64,000 nt of DNA from CAVUWL01 sp963787415 (GTDB lineage: Bacteria > Actinomycetota > Thermoleophilia > Solirubrobacterales > 70-9). The first letter of the stretch is position 1, and each line of letters begins with the position of its first letter. The notes beneath the pieces are model-generated. The model was not told the DNA's origin and ran no database searches. It worked only from the letters and a program-made list of their open reading frames with translations. Shown here one piece after another: positions 48,852 to 57,535 of the stretch. The translations under genes and the position numbers were made by a program. The DNA lies in assembly GCA_963787415.1 (NCBI GenBank), contig CAWBCO010000002.1, forward strand, positions 496,001 to 560,000, written 5' to 3'.

Positions 48852-50375
48852 TTATTCGACGCCGCTCTCAGGTCGCATCCCCGCCGCGATCGATGCGATC
48901 ACATCGGTCGCGATCACCGACTCGGCGGCGCCGATTTGGCGTGCCGCGTGGCGCCCGGCACGGGCGTGCGCATAGACCGCAGCACAGGCCGCGGCAAAGG
49001 GCTCAAGCCCGCGAGCAAGGAGCGCTGCGGTGATCCCCGAGAGGACGTCACCGGTACCGGCGGTGGCAAGCGCTGGCGCGCTGAGACCGTTTACCGCCAC
49101 CCGCTCTCCGTCGGTGATGATCGTGTCATCACCCTTCAAGACGACGATCGCGGAGGCAGAGGCGGAGGCCTCACGAGCTGCAGCAAGTCGATGGGCTGAG
49201 ATTTGTTCAGCCGGGCGCTCAAGCAGCCTCCCGAGCTCGCCCTCATGGGGAGTGAGCACGGTCGGGGCCTCGCGGGCGGCGAGTCGTCGCGCTGCGCCGG
49301 CAAACGCGTTCAAACCGTCGGCGTCGATCGTCAGCGGAACCTCGATCTCCCTGGCCGCTTCGCGCGCTAGCTCCAGCGAAGCTGGATTTCTCCCCAGGCC
49401 GGGCCCAAGCACTCCCGCCGCGGCGCGCCGGAAAGCATCCAACAGGGCAGTCAAAGACGGGGGCGCCAGAAAACCGCCTCCAGCGGGGCAACCCACCGAC
49501 ATCACCTCGGGCGCTCCCTGCTCAAAGATCGCCTCCAACTCCGCCGGCACGACGACGGTCGCATATCCAGCTCCGGCGCGGATAGCAGCCTGTGAGGACA
49601 TCCGCACCGCTCCGGTTAGGCCACGTGAGCCACCTGCAATCGCAACCTGACCGGAGGAGAACTTGGTCGAGCGCGGTCCCCGCCGCGGAGCCAGCTCCAA
49701 AACCTCAGGGCCGATTAACCCAGCGATCGGCTCCCCCGGCGGGTGTTCTGCAATTCCAATCGGGGCGACGCTCAAATTACCCGTGAGCCACTTTCCCGGC
49801 GCTATCAGCTGTCCTAGCTTCGCCGCGTGGAAGCTGACCGTTACCGCCGCCTGGACCGCCGCCCCCTCAACCTCTCCGCTTGAGGCATCGATTCCCGAGG
49901 CGATGTCACAGGCGACCGCCGGGGCTGGACAACGGTTGATCGCATCAATCCCCGCCACTGCCGGCCCCCGCGGGGATCCGCTGAATCCGGTGCCAAAGAT
50001 CGCATCCACCACCACCCCCGAGCCAGCCAAACGGGCATCGAGGCGATCGCTGACGTGCTCGGCTTGAAAGCGCTTCAGGTTCGCGCTCGCGTCAGGGCTC
50101 AGCTCCTCACTCGGCCAAAGCAGGAGGGCCTCAACTCGATAGCCGATCCGAGCCAGATGGCGCGCGGCGACGAGCCCATCCCCCCCGTTGTTCCCCTTCC
50201 CGCAAAGAACCCGCACAGGCCCCTCTGGCTTGAGCCGAGCGACTGCCTCGGCAACCGCCCGCCCAGCTGCCTCCATCAGCTCCAGCGAGGCAATCCCCTG
50301 CTCCTTGGTCGCCCAGCGATCGATCGCGCGCATTCCCTCGGCGTCATACAGCGGTTGTAGCCAGGACTCCACCAC
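48852..50375 (-). CDS. nnr: Bifunctional NAD(P)H-hydrate repair enzyme
   Basis: Repairs hydrated nicotinamide nucleotides. The N-terminal epimerase domain (YjeF-N, about 1-215) has AEGMRAIDRWA and the loop CGKGNNGGDGLVAARHL; the C-terminal ADP- or ATP-dependent dehydratase domain (about 230-507) has SSGQVAIAGGSRGLTGA, PLTIDADGLNAFAG, TVLTPHEGELGRL and the kinase-like end ATAGTGDVLSGITAALLARG. About 507 residues from GTG 50375, the length of fused Nnr; the open frame extends upstream over acpS but is not native. acpS precedes it by about 80 bp on the same strand. Confidence 0.94.
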   Translation of the reverse strand: MVESWLQPLYDAEGMRAIDRWATKEQGIASLELMEAAGRAVAEAVARLKPEGPVRVLCGKGNNGGDGLVAARHLARIGYRVEALLLWPSEELSPDASANLKRFQAEHVSDRLDARLAGSGVVVDAIFGTGFSGSPRGPAVAGIDAINRCPAPAVACDIASGIDASSGEVEGAAVQAAVTVSFHAAKLGQLIAPGKWLTGNLSVAPIGIAEHPPGEPIAGLIGPEVLELAPRRGPRSTKFSSGQVAIAGGSRGLTGAVRMSSQAAIRAGAGYATVVVPAELEAIFEQGAPEVMSVGCPAGGGFLAPPSLTALLDAFRRAAAGVLGPGLGRNPASLELAREAAREIEVPLTIDADGLNAFAGAARRLAAREAPTVLTPHEGELGRLLERPAEQISAHRLAAAREASASASAIVVLKGDDTIITDGERVAVNGLSAPALATAGTGDVLSGITAALLARGLEPFAAACAAVYAHARAGRHAARQIGAAESVIATDVIASIAAGMRPESGVE

Positions 50376-50457
50376 TGCCAGACTAAACCGCCAGACCCGT
50401 GCGATTGCCACGGCGAGAGACCGCTGCCCTGCGGCGGCGCCTGATCGGGCCCCGTTG

Positions 50458-50811
50458 CTAGGAGTGGGGAAGCGAAGCGGCGACCGCGGCGGCGAAGTCG
50501 CGAGAGTGGGTGAGGGAGATCTCGATCCTCTTGCCCGCCGCCACCCGTGCCGCGTGGCCACTGAGCCGAACTCGAGGGGGTTGATCGGCGAGAACCTCGA
50601 CCTCTGAAAAGCCGAACCCCTGCGAGATTCCAAGCGCCTTGATTACCGCCTCCTTGGCGGCGAAGCGAGCGGCGAGGTGGCGAGCAGGCCGGGCATGGGA
50701 GTACGCATATCCGCGCTCGGACTCGGTGAAGACGCGCTCGGCAAGGCGCGGATGGCGATCCAGCGCTCGCTCCAGCCGATCGATCTCCAAGAGGTCTACA
50801 CCGATCCCCAT
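50458..50811 (-). CDS. acpS: Holo-[acyl-carrier-protein] synthase
   Basis: Transfers 4'-phosphopantetheine from CoA to acyl carrier protein. The 117-residue trimer-forming protein is full length, with the magnesium- and CoA-binding motifs GIGVDLLEIDRLERAL (Asp of GVDL) and RFAAKEAVIKALG (Glu of KEA), and the C-terminal EISLTHSRDFAAAVA. Start ATG 50811. It lies next to nnr, a common actinobacterial pair (acpS-nnr-alr). Confidence 0.95.
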   Translation of the reverse strand: MGIGVDLLEIDRLERALDRHPRLAERVFTESERGYAYSHARPARHLAARFAAKEAVIKALGISQGFGFSEVEVLADQPPRVRLSGHAARVAAGKRIEISLTHSRDFAAAVAASLPHS

Positions 50812-50820
50812 TCGCCGCCC

Positions 50821-52383
50821 CTACTTATCGAAACCGATGATCAGCTTGGTCGTCGCAAGGTTGCTTTGTTCGCCGCTACCGAGCGCGAGGAAGCGGGCTT
50901 TTGAGAGGTAGGGCCTGGCGATCTGCAGGTCCGGATCGGCGCTTGAATCAAGCGATTCAGCCAGGGTTAGCGCCCCCTGAGCGTCGACGAAACCGCTGAT
51001 CGGAGTCGAGCCGAGCGACTTGCTCGCTTCCTTGTAGGTGGGGTCCCCGGCAAGGGTCGAAGTGGAGGCTCCTGATTCCAGCCCCGCCAGGGTGGCGCTC
51101 AGCCCATAGCCAATCGCGATCCGCTGTCCACTTGTGGCGACGACCAGTGGATTGTGACCGAGCTGCGGGCTCCTCACCGAGAAGCCGCTCGCCTTGCCGG
51201 TTACCGCGGTCAGACCCGCTAAACCTGCATGGCGGAGGAAAAGGCCAATGTTGGAGACGGTTTCGCTGGCTTGGGAGGCGCTCTTGGTGGTCAAGACCGC
51301 CGCACCGGAGAGGTTTGCGTGATTGTTCCCCTCGGCGAAGATCCCGGCATCCTCAATCGAACCGGCGATCTTGTCGAGGTTGATCCCCGCCTGTTCAAGT
51401 GTGCTCTCGAGTTGGTGGGGGGGGACGTTGGGTGGAATGCCGGTGGCGTCGATGCCATCGATGGCCATCTTCAGCTGGGCGCCGAAACCCGAGGCGGCGA
51501 AGGCAGCCAGCGATTCAGACGGCAACGAGCCGAGCAGATCGGTGGCACTCCCGCTCGAGGTCTTGACCCCACCCGCATTGGTGCTGAGATCGAGCTCGAT
51601 CTGGTCGGAGCCGGGCACCACGCTTGCCGCCGCAGTTGCGTCGCTTGGATTGAAACCGATCGCCTTCAAGACCTGCAGGGTCTGGCTCGTCGTTGGAGTG
51701 GCGGCCTGCTGGATCAGGCCGCCGATATCAACGTAGACGTCGATCAGGCTTTCAGCCGGCTCGGCGGCGACGGCACTGGTGTAGCGACTCGCCTGAGCAA
51801 GCGATTCTCCCTGGGAGGCGTCCACCGCATTTTTGAATGCCTGTTCGTTTTCACCGAAGACGAGGAACTTGCCGAGCAGCCCTACGGTAGAGCCGTCGGA
51901 GCCGTCGACCTTGTAGTCAACCCCCTTGTAGGAGGCAGATTTGACCGCTGTTGTGCTCGACTTGCCCAGCTTCTCGATGAATTCCTGGGTTTCGCCGGTA
52001 TCGGTGCTCTGCACGATCGCTCCCAGGCCGCTGAAATTGGAGCCGTCGTAGTGTTCGAAGAAGATCCCCGCCTTTTCGCCGAGCCAGGGCTCAATATCCT
52101 TGGCGTAATTGACCTTTTCGCCATGTTCAGCAAGTGCGGCTTCGAGTTTGGCAATGATCATCGCGCCGGGATCTTCGATCCCGGCGACATTCTTTGACAG
52201 CGATTCGACGTGACTCTTCAGCGCACCCTGGGGGCGGATCACGGCTTCGATAAAAAGTGGCGAGACCGGCGGTGCCACGCTTGCAGGGCCTGCGGCCGAG
52301 CTTGAGCCGCCGCCGCAGCCGGCGAGAACAAGCGCGGCCAGTGCGACGATTAGTGCAGCAACGGAGACGAGACGGGCCCTCAC
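50821..52383 (-). CDS. DUF3352-type secreted lipoprotein
   Basis: A 520-residue precursor with a lipoprotein signal (SVAALIVALAALVLAGC, lipobox LAGC) and a Gly/Ser linker. The mature part consists of repeated alpha/beta units and has the pattern of DUF3352 proteins: PWLGEKAGIFFEHYDGS, LLGKFLVFGENEQAFKNAVD and paired extended strands with YTSAVAA and SQASETVSN. Function unknown; the family is found as surface lipoproteins in actinomycetes and cyanobacteria. It is embedded in the envelope block between glmS and acpS, with gaps of only 9 and 22 bp, suggesting co-transcription. Confidence 0.8.
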   Translation of the reverse strand: MRARLVSVAALIVALAALVLAGCGGGSSSAAGPASVAPPVSPLFIEAVIRPQGALKSHVESLSKNVAGIEDPGAMIIAKLEAALAEHGEKVNYAKDIEPWLGEKAGIFFEHYDGSNFSGLGAIVQSTDTGETQEFIEKLGKSSTTAVKSASYKGVDYKVDGSDGSTVGLLGKFLVFGENEQAFKNAVDASQGESLAQASRYTSAVAAEPAESLIDVYVDIGGLIQQAATPTTSQTLQVLKAIGFNPSDATAAASVVPGSDQIELDLSTNAGGVKTSSGSATDLLGSLPSESLAAFAASGFGAQLKMAIDGIDATGIPPNVPPHQLESTLEQAGINLDKIAGSIEDAGIFAEGNNHANLSGAAVLTTKSASQASETVSNIGLFLRHAGLAGLTAVTGKASGFSVRSPQLGHNPLVVATSGQRIAIGYGLSATLAGLESGASTSTLAGDPTYKEASKSLGSTPISGFVDAQGALTLAESLDSSADPDLQIARPYLSKARFLALGSGEQSNLATTKLIIGFDK

Positions 52384-52405
52384 CGCCGACAGCCTATCTG
52401 GACAG

Positions 52406-54262
52406 CTACTCGACGGTCACCGTCTTTGCCAGGTTTCGCGGCTGATCGACGTTGAGATTGCGCGCACGGGCGATGCCATAGGCGAGCAGCTGTAGTGGCA
52501 AGATCGCGACAATCGGCTGCAGGATCCAGTCGGTCCTCGCCACCTCGATCGTCTCGGTGGCGATCTCTGCGACCCGATCTGAACCCTCGGTGGCGATCAC
52601 GATGGTGTCTGCCCCCCGGGCCCGAACCTCCTCGACATTGGAGAGAACCTTCTCGAGCACCGGACTGTCGGTGGCAACGCAGACCACTGGTGTCGATTCA
52701 TCGAGCAGCGCGATTGGCCCGTGCTTCATCTCACCGGCCGCGTAGGCATCGGTCGGGATATAGGAGATCTCCTTCAGCTTCAGCGCTCCCTCCAGGCAGA
52801 CCGGGAGTCCGATATGGCGTCCGAGGTAGAGAAAGAAGTGCTGGGCATGGTGGGTCATGGAGACCTCCGCGACCTGATCTTCAACCGCGGCTATCGTCTT
52901 CTCGATCTTCGATGGAAGCGCCTTCAGTTCGGCGACCAACTCGGTGATCCGCTCGGCTGCGAGCGTCCCGCGCAGCTCGGCCAACCGCAAGCCGATCAAA
53001 TACATCGCCGCGACCTGAGCGAGGAACGTCTTGGTCGCCGCGACCCCGATCTCCAAACCGGCCCGGGTGTAGAGGACGGCGTCGGCGTCGCGGGTCGCCT
53101 GACTGCCCATGATGTTTGTGATCGCCAGCACGGTGGCGCCCGCCTCGCGGGCGAGCCGGATCGCCGCCAGCGTATCCGCGGTCTCACCTGACTGGGTGAT
53201 GCCGATCACCAGATCGCCGGGTCCAATGACGGGGTTGCGATAGCGGTACTCGGAGGCTATGTCCATCTCAACCGGGACCCGCGCCCATTCCTCGATCGCG
53301 TAGCGGCCGATCAGGCCCGCGTGATAGGAGGTGCCGCAGGCGACGATCACGATCCGTCGCAGATCGCGCAGAAAGGAATCATCGAGCTCGACCTCTGAGA
53401 GATCGACACCATCGTCGCGGGGGAGTCGGTCGGCGATCGTCTCCGCCACCGCGTCAGGTTGTTCGTGGATCTCCTTCAGCATGAAGGTCTCATAACCCCC
53501 TTTCTCAGCGGCATCCTCATCCCAGGCAATCTCCTCCGCCTCCCGCCGCACCGGCGCACCCTGCTGATCGAGGATCTTCACCCCGGATGCTTCGATCGTG
53601 ATGATCTCGCCGTTTTCGATCAGGATCGCCTTTCGGGTCTGGGCGAGGAATGCTGGGATCGCGGAGGCGAGGAAGGTCTCCCCCTCGCCGATGCCCGCTA
53701 CCAGCGGGCACTCCTTGCGCGCTCCAACTAGCCGCTCGGGCTCCTCGGCGTGCATCGCGACAAAGGCATAATGACCGCGCAATTGCGCGAAGCAGGCGCG
53801 GACCGCGGCGGTCATCTCGCCTTCATAGCTGCGCTCGATCAGGTGGGCGACGATCTCGGCGTCGGTCTCGGAGCTGAAAACGTGCCCTTCAGCCTCCAGC
53901 TCGCGGCGCAACGTCGCGTGGTTCTCGACAATGCCATTGAGGACGATGTGGATGCGATCGGAACAATCTCCGTGAGGGTGGGCATTCTCCTCAGTGACAC
54001 GGCCATGGGTGGCCCACCGAGTATGGGCAACGCCGGTCGTCGCCGCCGCGGCGGCCACCGCGACCCCGCCGCGGCCGTCATGCTCGGCTACGGCGGCCCG
54101 TAGATTGGAGAGGTTGCCGACCGCGCGGACACTGTCAATCCGCCCGTCCTCGATCACCGAGACGCCGGCTGAGTCATAGCCGCGGTACTCGAGCTTCTCC
54201 AGCCCCGCCACCAAAAGGTCGCGACAGGGACGACCGCCCACATATCCGACAATGCCACACAT
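52406..54262 (-). CDS. glmS: Glutamine-fructose-6-phosphate aminotransferase
   Basis: First committed step of UDP-GlcNAc synthesis: makes glucosamine-6-phosphate from fructose-6-phosphate and glutamine. The 618-residue protein starts MCGIVGYVGGRP at ATG 54262, giving the essential N-terminal nucleophile Cys after Met removal; the open frame upstream is over the glmM end. The glutaminase domain (1-240) has HTRWATHGRVTEENAHPH; the isomerase domain has two SIS modules, with GTSYHAGLIGRYAIEEWARV and QSGETADTL, and ends LAYGIARARNLNVDQPRNLA then KTVTVE. glmM lies immediately upstream. Confidence 0.97.
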   Translation of the reverse strand: MCGIVGYVGGRPCRDLLVAGLEKLEYRGYDSAGVSVIEDGRIDSVRAVGNLSNLRAAVAEHDGRGGVAVAAAAATTGVAHTRWATHGRVTEENAHPHGDCSDRIHIVLNGIVENHATLRRELEAEGHVFSSETDAEIVAHLIERSYEGEMTAAVRACFAQLRGHYAFVAMHAEEPERLVGARKECPLVAGIGEGETFLASAIPAFLAQTRKAILIENGEIITIEASGVKILDQQGAPVRREAEEIAWDEDAAEKGGYETFMLKEIHEQPDAVAETIADRLPRDDGVDLSEVELDDSFLRDLRRIVIVACGTSYHAGLIGRYAIEEWARVPVEMDIASEYRYRNPVIGPGDLVIGITQSGETADTLAAIRLAREAGATVLAITNIMGSQATRDADAVLYTRAGLEIGVAATKTFLAQVAAMYLIGLRLAELRGTLAAERITELVAELKALPSKIEKTIAAVEDQVAEVSMTHHAQHFFLYLGRHIGLPVCLEGALKLKEISYIPTDAYAAGEMKHGPIALLDESTPVVCVATDSPVLEKVLSNVEEVRARGADTIVIATEGSDRVAEIATETIEVARTDWILQPIVAILPLQLLAYGIARARNLNVDQPRNLAKTVTVE

Positions 54263-54293
54263 GAAGACGAAGAAGGGTAGAGGGCCGGCGCTC

Positions 54294-55607
54294 TTAGCCC
54301 AGCTCGCGCCCGAGGACGCCGACGAGACGCTGGCAAACCGCCTCGGCCTCGACGGGGCTTGGCGCCTCGACCATGACCCGCACCAGCGGCTCGGTGCCGG
54401 AGGGACGCAGCAGCACCCGGCCGCGGCCCTCGAGGCTCGCCTGCTCGCGCTCGACGGCCTCCCAGACCGCACCGGCCCCGGCAAGTGCCTCGCGGTCGGC
54501 GAGCTTAACGTTGACCAGGGTCTGGGGCAGCCTTTTCATCGGAATCGCCTCAGCCAAGCTGCGCGATCCCAGCTCGCGCAGGGTTATCAGCGCCGCGGCG
54601 ATCCCGTCGCCGGTGAGACTGAAGGCCGCGGAGATGATGTGTCCGGACTGCTCACCGCCAAGCGCGCGCTGTCCACTGCGCATCTCATCGAGCACGTAGC
54701 GATCTCCGACTTGGGTAACCGCGACCTCGATTCCGGCCTCCCCCATAGCCCGATGAAAGCCGTAATTGCTCATCACGGTGACGGCGACGCCGCCGGGAAG
54801 CTCGCCTCGAGCCGCCATCCCGACCGCGGCAAGAGCAATCAGCTCGTCGCCATCGTGGGGCTGCCCGTCGGCATCGACAGCTAAAACGCGGTCGCCGTCT
54901 CCATCAAAGGCGAAGCCGATCATCGCATCGGAGTTGGCGACGCGCTCCGACAGCGCCCCGATCTCAGTCGAGCCACAATCGCGGTTGATGTTGCGCCCAT
55001 CCGGCTGCACGCCGATCGCCTCCACCTCTGCTCCAAGTCGCTCAAAAATCGCCGGCGCGGCACGGTGGGTTGCGCCGTTGGCGCAGTCGAGTATCACCCT
55101 GCACCCCGCCAGATTGAGCGGAAAGGCGGCTTGGAGGGCGCGCAGGTAGTCCTCAAGGCCGCCGCTTAGCTCGCGCACCCGCCCCGGCGCGGTGACGACG
55201 GCCGGGATGCCGATCAGCGCCTCTATCTCAGCCTCGGCCCGATCGTCGAGCTTGGTGCCCTCGGCGGAGAAGAACTTGATCCCGTTATCGGTATAGGGAT
55301 TATGAGAGGCGGAGACGACCGCCGCCAGATCGAAGCCCAGCCGCTTGACGAGGATCGCCGCCGCCGGGGTCGGGAGCACCCCGCCGAGCAGCGCATCCCC
55401 ACCGGCGGCGGCGATCCCGGCGGCAAGGGCGGCCTCCAGCATCGGCCCCGACTCGCGGGTGTCGCGAACGATCAGTACCTGGGGACGCTCGACCCCCACC
55501 GAACTCGTGGCCGCTCTTCCCAGCGCGGTAGCCAGCTCGGCGCTGAGGAAGGCCCCAGCCTCTCCTCGGACCCCGTCGGTTCCAAAGAGCTTGCGCTCTC
55601 CACTCAA
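54294..55607 (-). CDS. glmM: Phosphoglucosamine mutase
   Basis: Converts glucosamine-6-phosphate to glucosamine-1-phosphate, the step after GlmS. The 437-residue protein has the substrate loop RKLFGTDGVRGEAG, the phospho-serine motif VVSASHNPYTDNGIKFF, the metal loop GFAFDGDGDRVLAVD, the sugar-binding GGEQSGHII and the phosphate-binding RPSGTEPLVRVMVE. Start TTG 55607, 14 bp after the rpsI stop. Its end is 31 bp before the glmS start, so the two pathway genes are in one operon with the ribosomal-protein pair upstream. Confidence 0.96.
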   Translation of the reverse strand: MSGERKLFGTDGVRGEAGAFLSAELATALGRAATSSVGVERPQVLIVRDTRESGPMLEAALAAGIAAAGGDALLGGVLPTPAAAILVKRLGFDLAAVVSASHNPYTDNGIKFFSAEGTKLDDRAEAEIEALIGIPAVVTAPGRVRELSGGLEDYLRALQAAFPLNLAGCRVILDCANGATHRAAPAIFERLGAEVEAIGVQPDGRNINRDCGSTEIGALSERVANSDAMIGFAFDGDGDRVLAVDADGQPHDGDELIALAAVGMAARGELPGGVAVTVMSNYGFHRAMGEAGIEVAVTQVGDRYVLDEMRSGQRALGGEQSGHIISAAFSLTGDGIAAALITLRELGSRSLAEAIPMKRLPQTLVNVKLADREALAGAGAVWEAVEREQASLEGRGRVLLRPSGTEPLVRVMVEAPSPVEAEAVCQRLVGVLGRELG

Positions 55608-55621
55608 GGCTTGGGCACCAA

Positions 55622-56557
55622 TCAGCGCTTTGAGAACTGCGGCCGCTTGCGGGCCTTCTTCAAGCCTGCCTTGCGGCGCTCCTTAACGCGTGCATCCCGA
55701 GTCAGAAAACCGCGCCGCTTGAGGTCTCCCCGCAGATCTGGGTCGATCTCGGTCAGCGCCCGAGCGATCCCGTGGCGGACCGCGCCGGCCTGACCGCTGA
55801 TCCCGCCGCCGTGGACCAAGACGCGGACATCGACGTTGCCCTCATAGCCCGAGGCAACAAGCGCTTGGAGGGCCATCGTTTGGTGCAGCGGCCTCGGGAA
55901 GAACTCCTCGAGTGCGCGACGGTTGACTTCAAATTTGCCCTCGCCAGGTGAAAGCGTGACGCGAGCAATCGCGCTCTTGCGCTTTCCGGTTGCCAGGTAC
56001 CGGGCACCGCTCTCCATCTGGGCCGGGGCGCGACTGGCGGTATCGGGCTCCTCGGCCCCGCCCACCAGCTCGGCCTCGCGCCGGGCCCGCTCCTCCTCCT
56101 CAGCTTCGAGTCGGGCCCGCTCCTCAGCACTGAGCGGCGCAGCCTCGGGCTCAACCACGATCGGCTCGAGGTGCGCGCCGGGAATCAGATCAACTTTTTT
56201 CTCCCGAGCCTGTGCCGGCACAGGCTCCTCACCCGCCTCGCTCAACTCGGGTGAAGATTGATCTTGCTCGCCGGGCTGATCAGCGAGCGACTCGGCGCCA
56301 CCCTCTGCAGGATCGAGAGATGGGGCTTGAGTGAAGGACGCACCCTCCTCGGCCGACTCTCCCTCCGCGCCATCGGCAGGCGCGGCGTCGCCCTGCTCAG
56401 AGCTCTGCTCGGGCCCGGAATCGCTTTCAGGCTCGATCCTGTCCTCGGGTGGAGTGCCTGCCTCAGTTGCCCGCTCGGGAACCTCGACGCCGTTGTCATC
56501 GGCAAGCTCAGCATCTTCAGCCTGCGGGTTGCGCTCAGTTTTATCTTCTTCTGTCAT
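55622..56557 (-). CDS. rpsI: 30S ribosomal protein S9 with long acidic N-terminal extension
   Basis: Ribosomal protein S9 of the small-subunit head. The S9 core occupies about residues 185-311 (ARYLATGKRKSAIARVTL, then ALTEIDPDLRGDLKRRGFLT and the end KARKRPQFSKR that reaches the P site). In front is a 184-residue extension, very rich in Glu, Asp, Ala and Pro, low in complexity and probably disordered. ATG 56557 overlaps the rplM stop (ATGA); an internal ATG at 56017 (MESGARYLAT) would give a normal 131-residue S9. The extension keeps an open, strongly biased frame over 550 bp, which argues that it is translated. Typical bacterial S9 is about 130 residues. Confidence 0.93.
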   Translation of the reverse strand: MTEEDKTERNPQAEDAELADDNGVEVPERATEAGTPPEDRIEPESDSGPEQSSEQGDAAPADGAEGESAEEGASFTQAPSLDPAEGGAESLADQPGEQDQSSPELSEAGEEPVPAQAREKKVDLIPGAHLEPIVVEPEAAPLSAEERARLEAEEEERARREAELVGGAEEPDTASRAPAQMESGARYLATGKRKSAIARVTLSPGEGKFEVNRRALEEFFPRPLHQTMALQALVASGYEGNVDVRVLVHGGGISGQAGAVRHGIARALTEIDPDLRGDLKRRGFLTRDARVKERRKAGLKKARKRPQFSKR

Positions 56558-56988
56558 CTCTCGATTTCCATCGGTTTGGGCTGCTGGGCGGCGTGAGGGT
56601 GCTCGGGACCGGCGTAGATCTTCAGCTTGCTCAGCTGCTGGCGTGCAAGGCGGTTTCGAGGAAGCATCCCCTTGACCGCCTTGCGAATTACTTCCTCGGG
56701 GCGCCGATCGAGCATCTCAGCCAGCGTACGGGACTTGATCCCTCCCGGGTAGCCGCTATGTCGCCAATAGACCTTCTGCGCCAACTTGTCGCCGGTGACG
56801 CGGATTTTCTCCGCATTGACGACGACGATGAAGTCTCCGGTATCGATGTGCGGCGTGTATTGGGGCTTTCGCTTACCGCGCAGCGCGTCGGCAATCTGAG
56901 TCGCCAGACGGCCGAGTGTCTGCCCCTCAGCGTCGATCACGTACCAGTCACGCTGGCGGTCGGTGGGGGTGGCGACATAGGTCTTCAA
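56554..56988 (-). CDS. rplM: 50S ribosomal protein L13
   Basis: Ribosomal protein L13, 144 residues, full length, with the usual motifs DRQRDWYVIDAEGQTLGRLA, KPQYTPHIDTGDFIVVVNAE and YWRHSGYPGGIKSRTLAEM, followed by AVKGMLPRNRLARQQLSKLK. Start TTG 56988 overlaps the Fur-family stop (TTGA), with no clear Shine-Dalgarno, so its translation may depend on coupling to the frame upstream. The pair rplM-rpsI is the conserved bacterial order; the Fur-like gene in front is unusual. Confidence 0.95.
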   Translation of the reverse strand: MKTYVATPTDRQRDWYVIDAEGQTLGRLATQIADALRGKRKPQYTPHIDTGDFIVVVNAEKIRVTGDKLAQKVYWRHSGYPGGIKSRTLAEMLDRRPEEVIRKAVKGMLPRNRLARQQLSKLKIYAGPEHPHAAQQPKPMEIER

Positions 56989-57368
56989 GAGCCGCTGGAT
57001 GATAGGGAACCCAGCCGCTCGAGGCTCCGGCAGCGATCGCAGAGACCGCGAAGCACCACATCGTGGGCGGTGAGATCGAAGCGAACCTCCACTGCGGCGC
57101 GGCTGATTGCAAGCTCCAGCTTGGAGTCCTCAAACGGCACCACCCGTCCGGAGTGCCGACATATTGCATGGTGGTGATGATGCTCGCCGTTCGACTCAAC
57201 CCGCTCATAGCTCGCGGTGCCGCGGGCCACCTCGAGGCGCTGAACCAAACCGAGCTGCTCAAGCTGCTCCAGCGCGCGATAGACGCTTGCCCGGCCGACT
57301 CCCGGAGTGCGATGGTGGAGGTCTTGATCAATCTCAATTGCGGTGACCGCACAGTCCTGGCGCGGCAC
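56985..57368 (-). pseudogene. N-terminally shortened Fur/Zur-family regulator
   Basis: Metal-responsive repressor family, but incomplete. The available 127 residues begin inside the DNA-binding domain (RQDCAVTAIEIDQDL, then ASVYRALEQLEQLGLVQRL) and include the metal-binding HHHHHAICRHSG and GLCDRC. The usual first 20-30 residues with helix 1 are missing: in this frame a TAG stop occurs just upstream, where a lipoprotein signal peptide in another frame takes over. The first structural zinc pair reads C70-R-H-S73, so one Cys is replaced by Ser; the second pair C110-x-x-C113 is intact. I read it as the remnant of a zur gene after a deletion; it could still be expressed from GTG 57368 by coupling. 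It overlaps rplM by 4 bp. Confidence 0.7.
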
Positions 57369-57447
57369 CGCAGCCAGCCACGAGAGCGGCGCTGAGGACT
57401 AAGGAAGCAAGCAGGGCAGGGGTAAATCCGCAGCGCGGTCGAGGCAT
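57334..57447 (-). pseudogene. Truncated lipoprotein signal peptide (znuA-like remnant)
   Basis: A 37-codon frame starting at ATG 57447 with an excellent Shine-Dalgarno (AAGGAG, 5 bases upstream). It encodes MPRPRCGFTPALLASLVLSA followed by ALVAGCG, a complete lipoprotein signal with lipobox VAGC, and then runs into a stop (57334-57336) inside the Fur-like coding sequence. This has the form of the start of a substrate-binding lipoprotein such as ZnuA, whose body has been lost. A Fur/Zur-type box lies 47 bp upstream. A true 37-residue lipopeptide cannot be excluded. Confidence 0.6.
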
Positions 57448-57493
57448 CGTGTCTCCTTGCTGGTCTCAGCGGAGGCCAAGCCTAACACGATAG

Positions 57494-57511
57494 TGAGACT
57501 CATTCTCTTTA
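57494..57511. promoter_or_regulatory. Fur/Zur-type operator
   Basis: TGAGACTCATTCTCTTTA resembles the Fur-superfamily box core (TGAnAnTCATTnTC) with a partial dyad GAGA/TCTC around ATGAG. It lies between guaA and the truncated lipoprotein frame, 47 bp before the latter's ATG, the correct place for a metal-repressed promoter transcribing leftwards towards the Fur-like gene and rplM-rpsI. Confidence 0.55.
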
Positions 57512-57535
57512 CTTCGAGCGACAGTCCTTGCCCGA

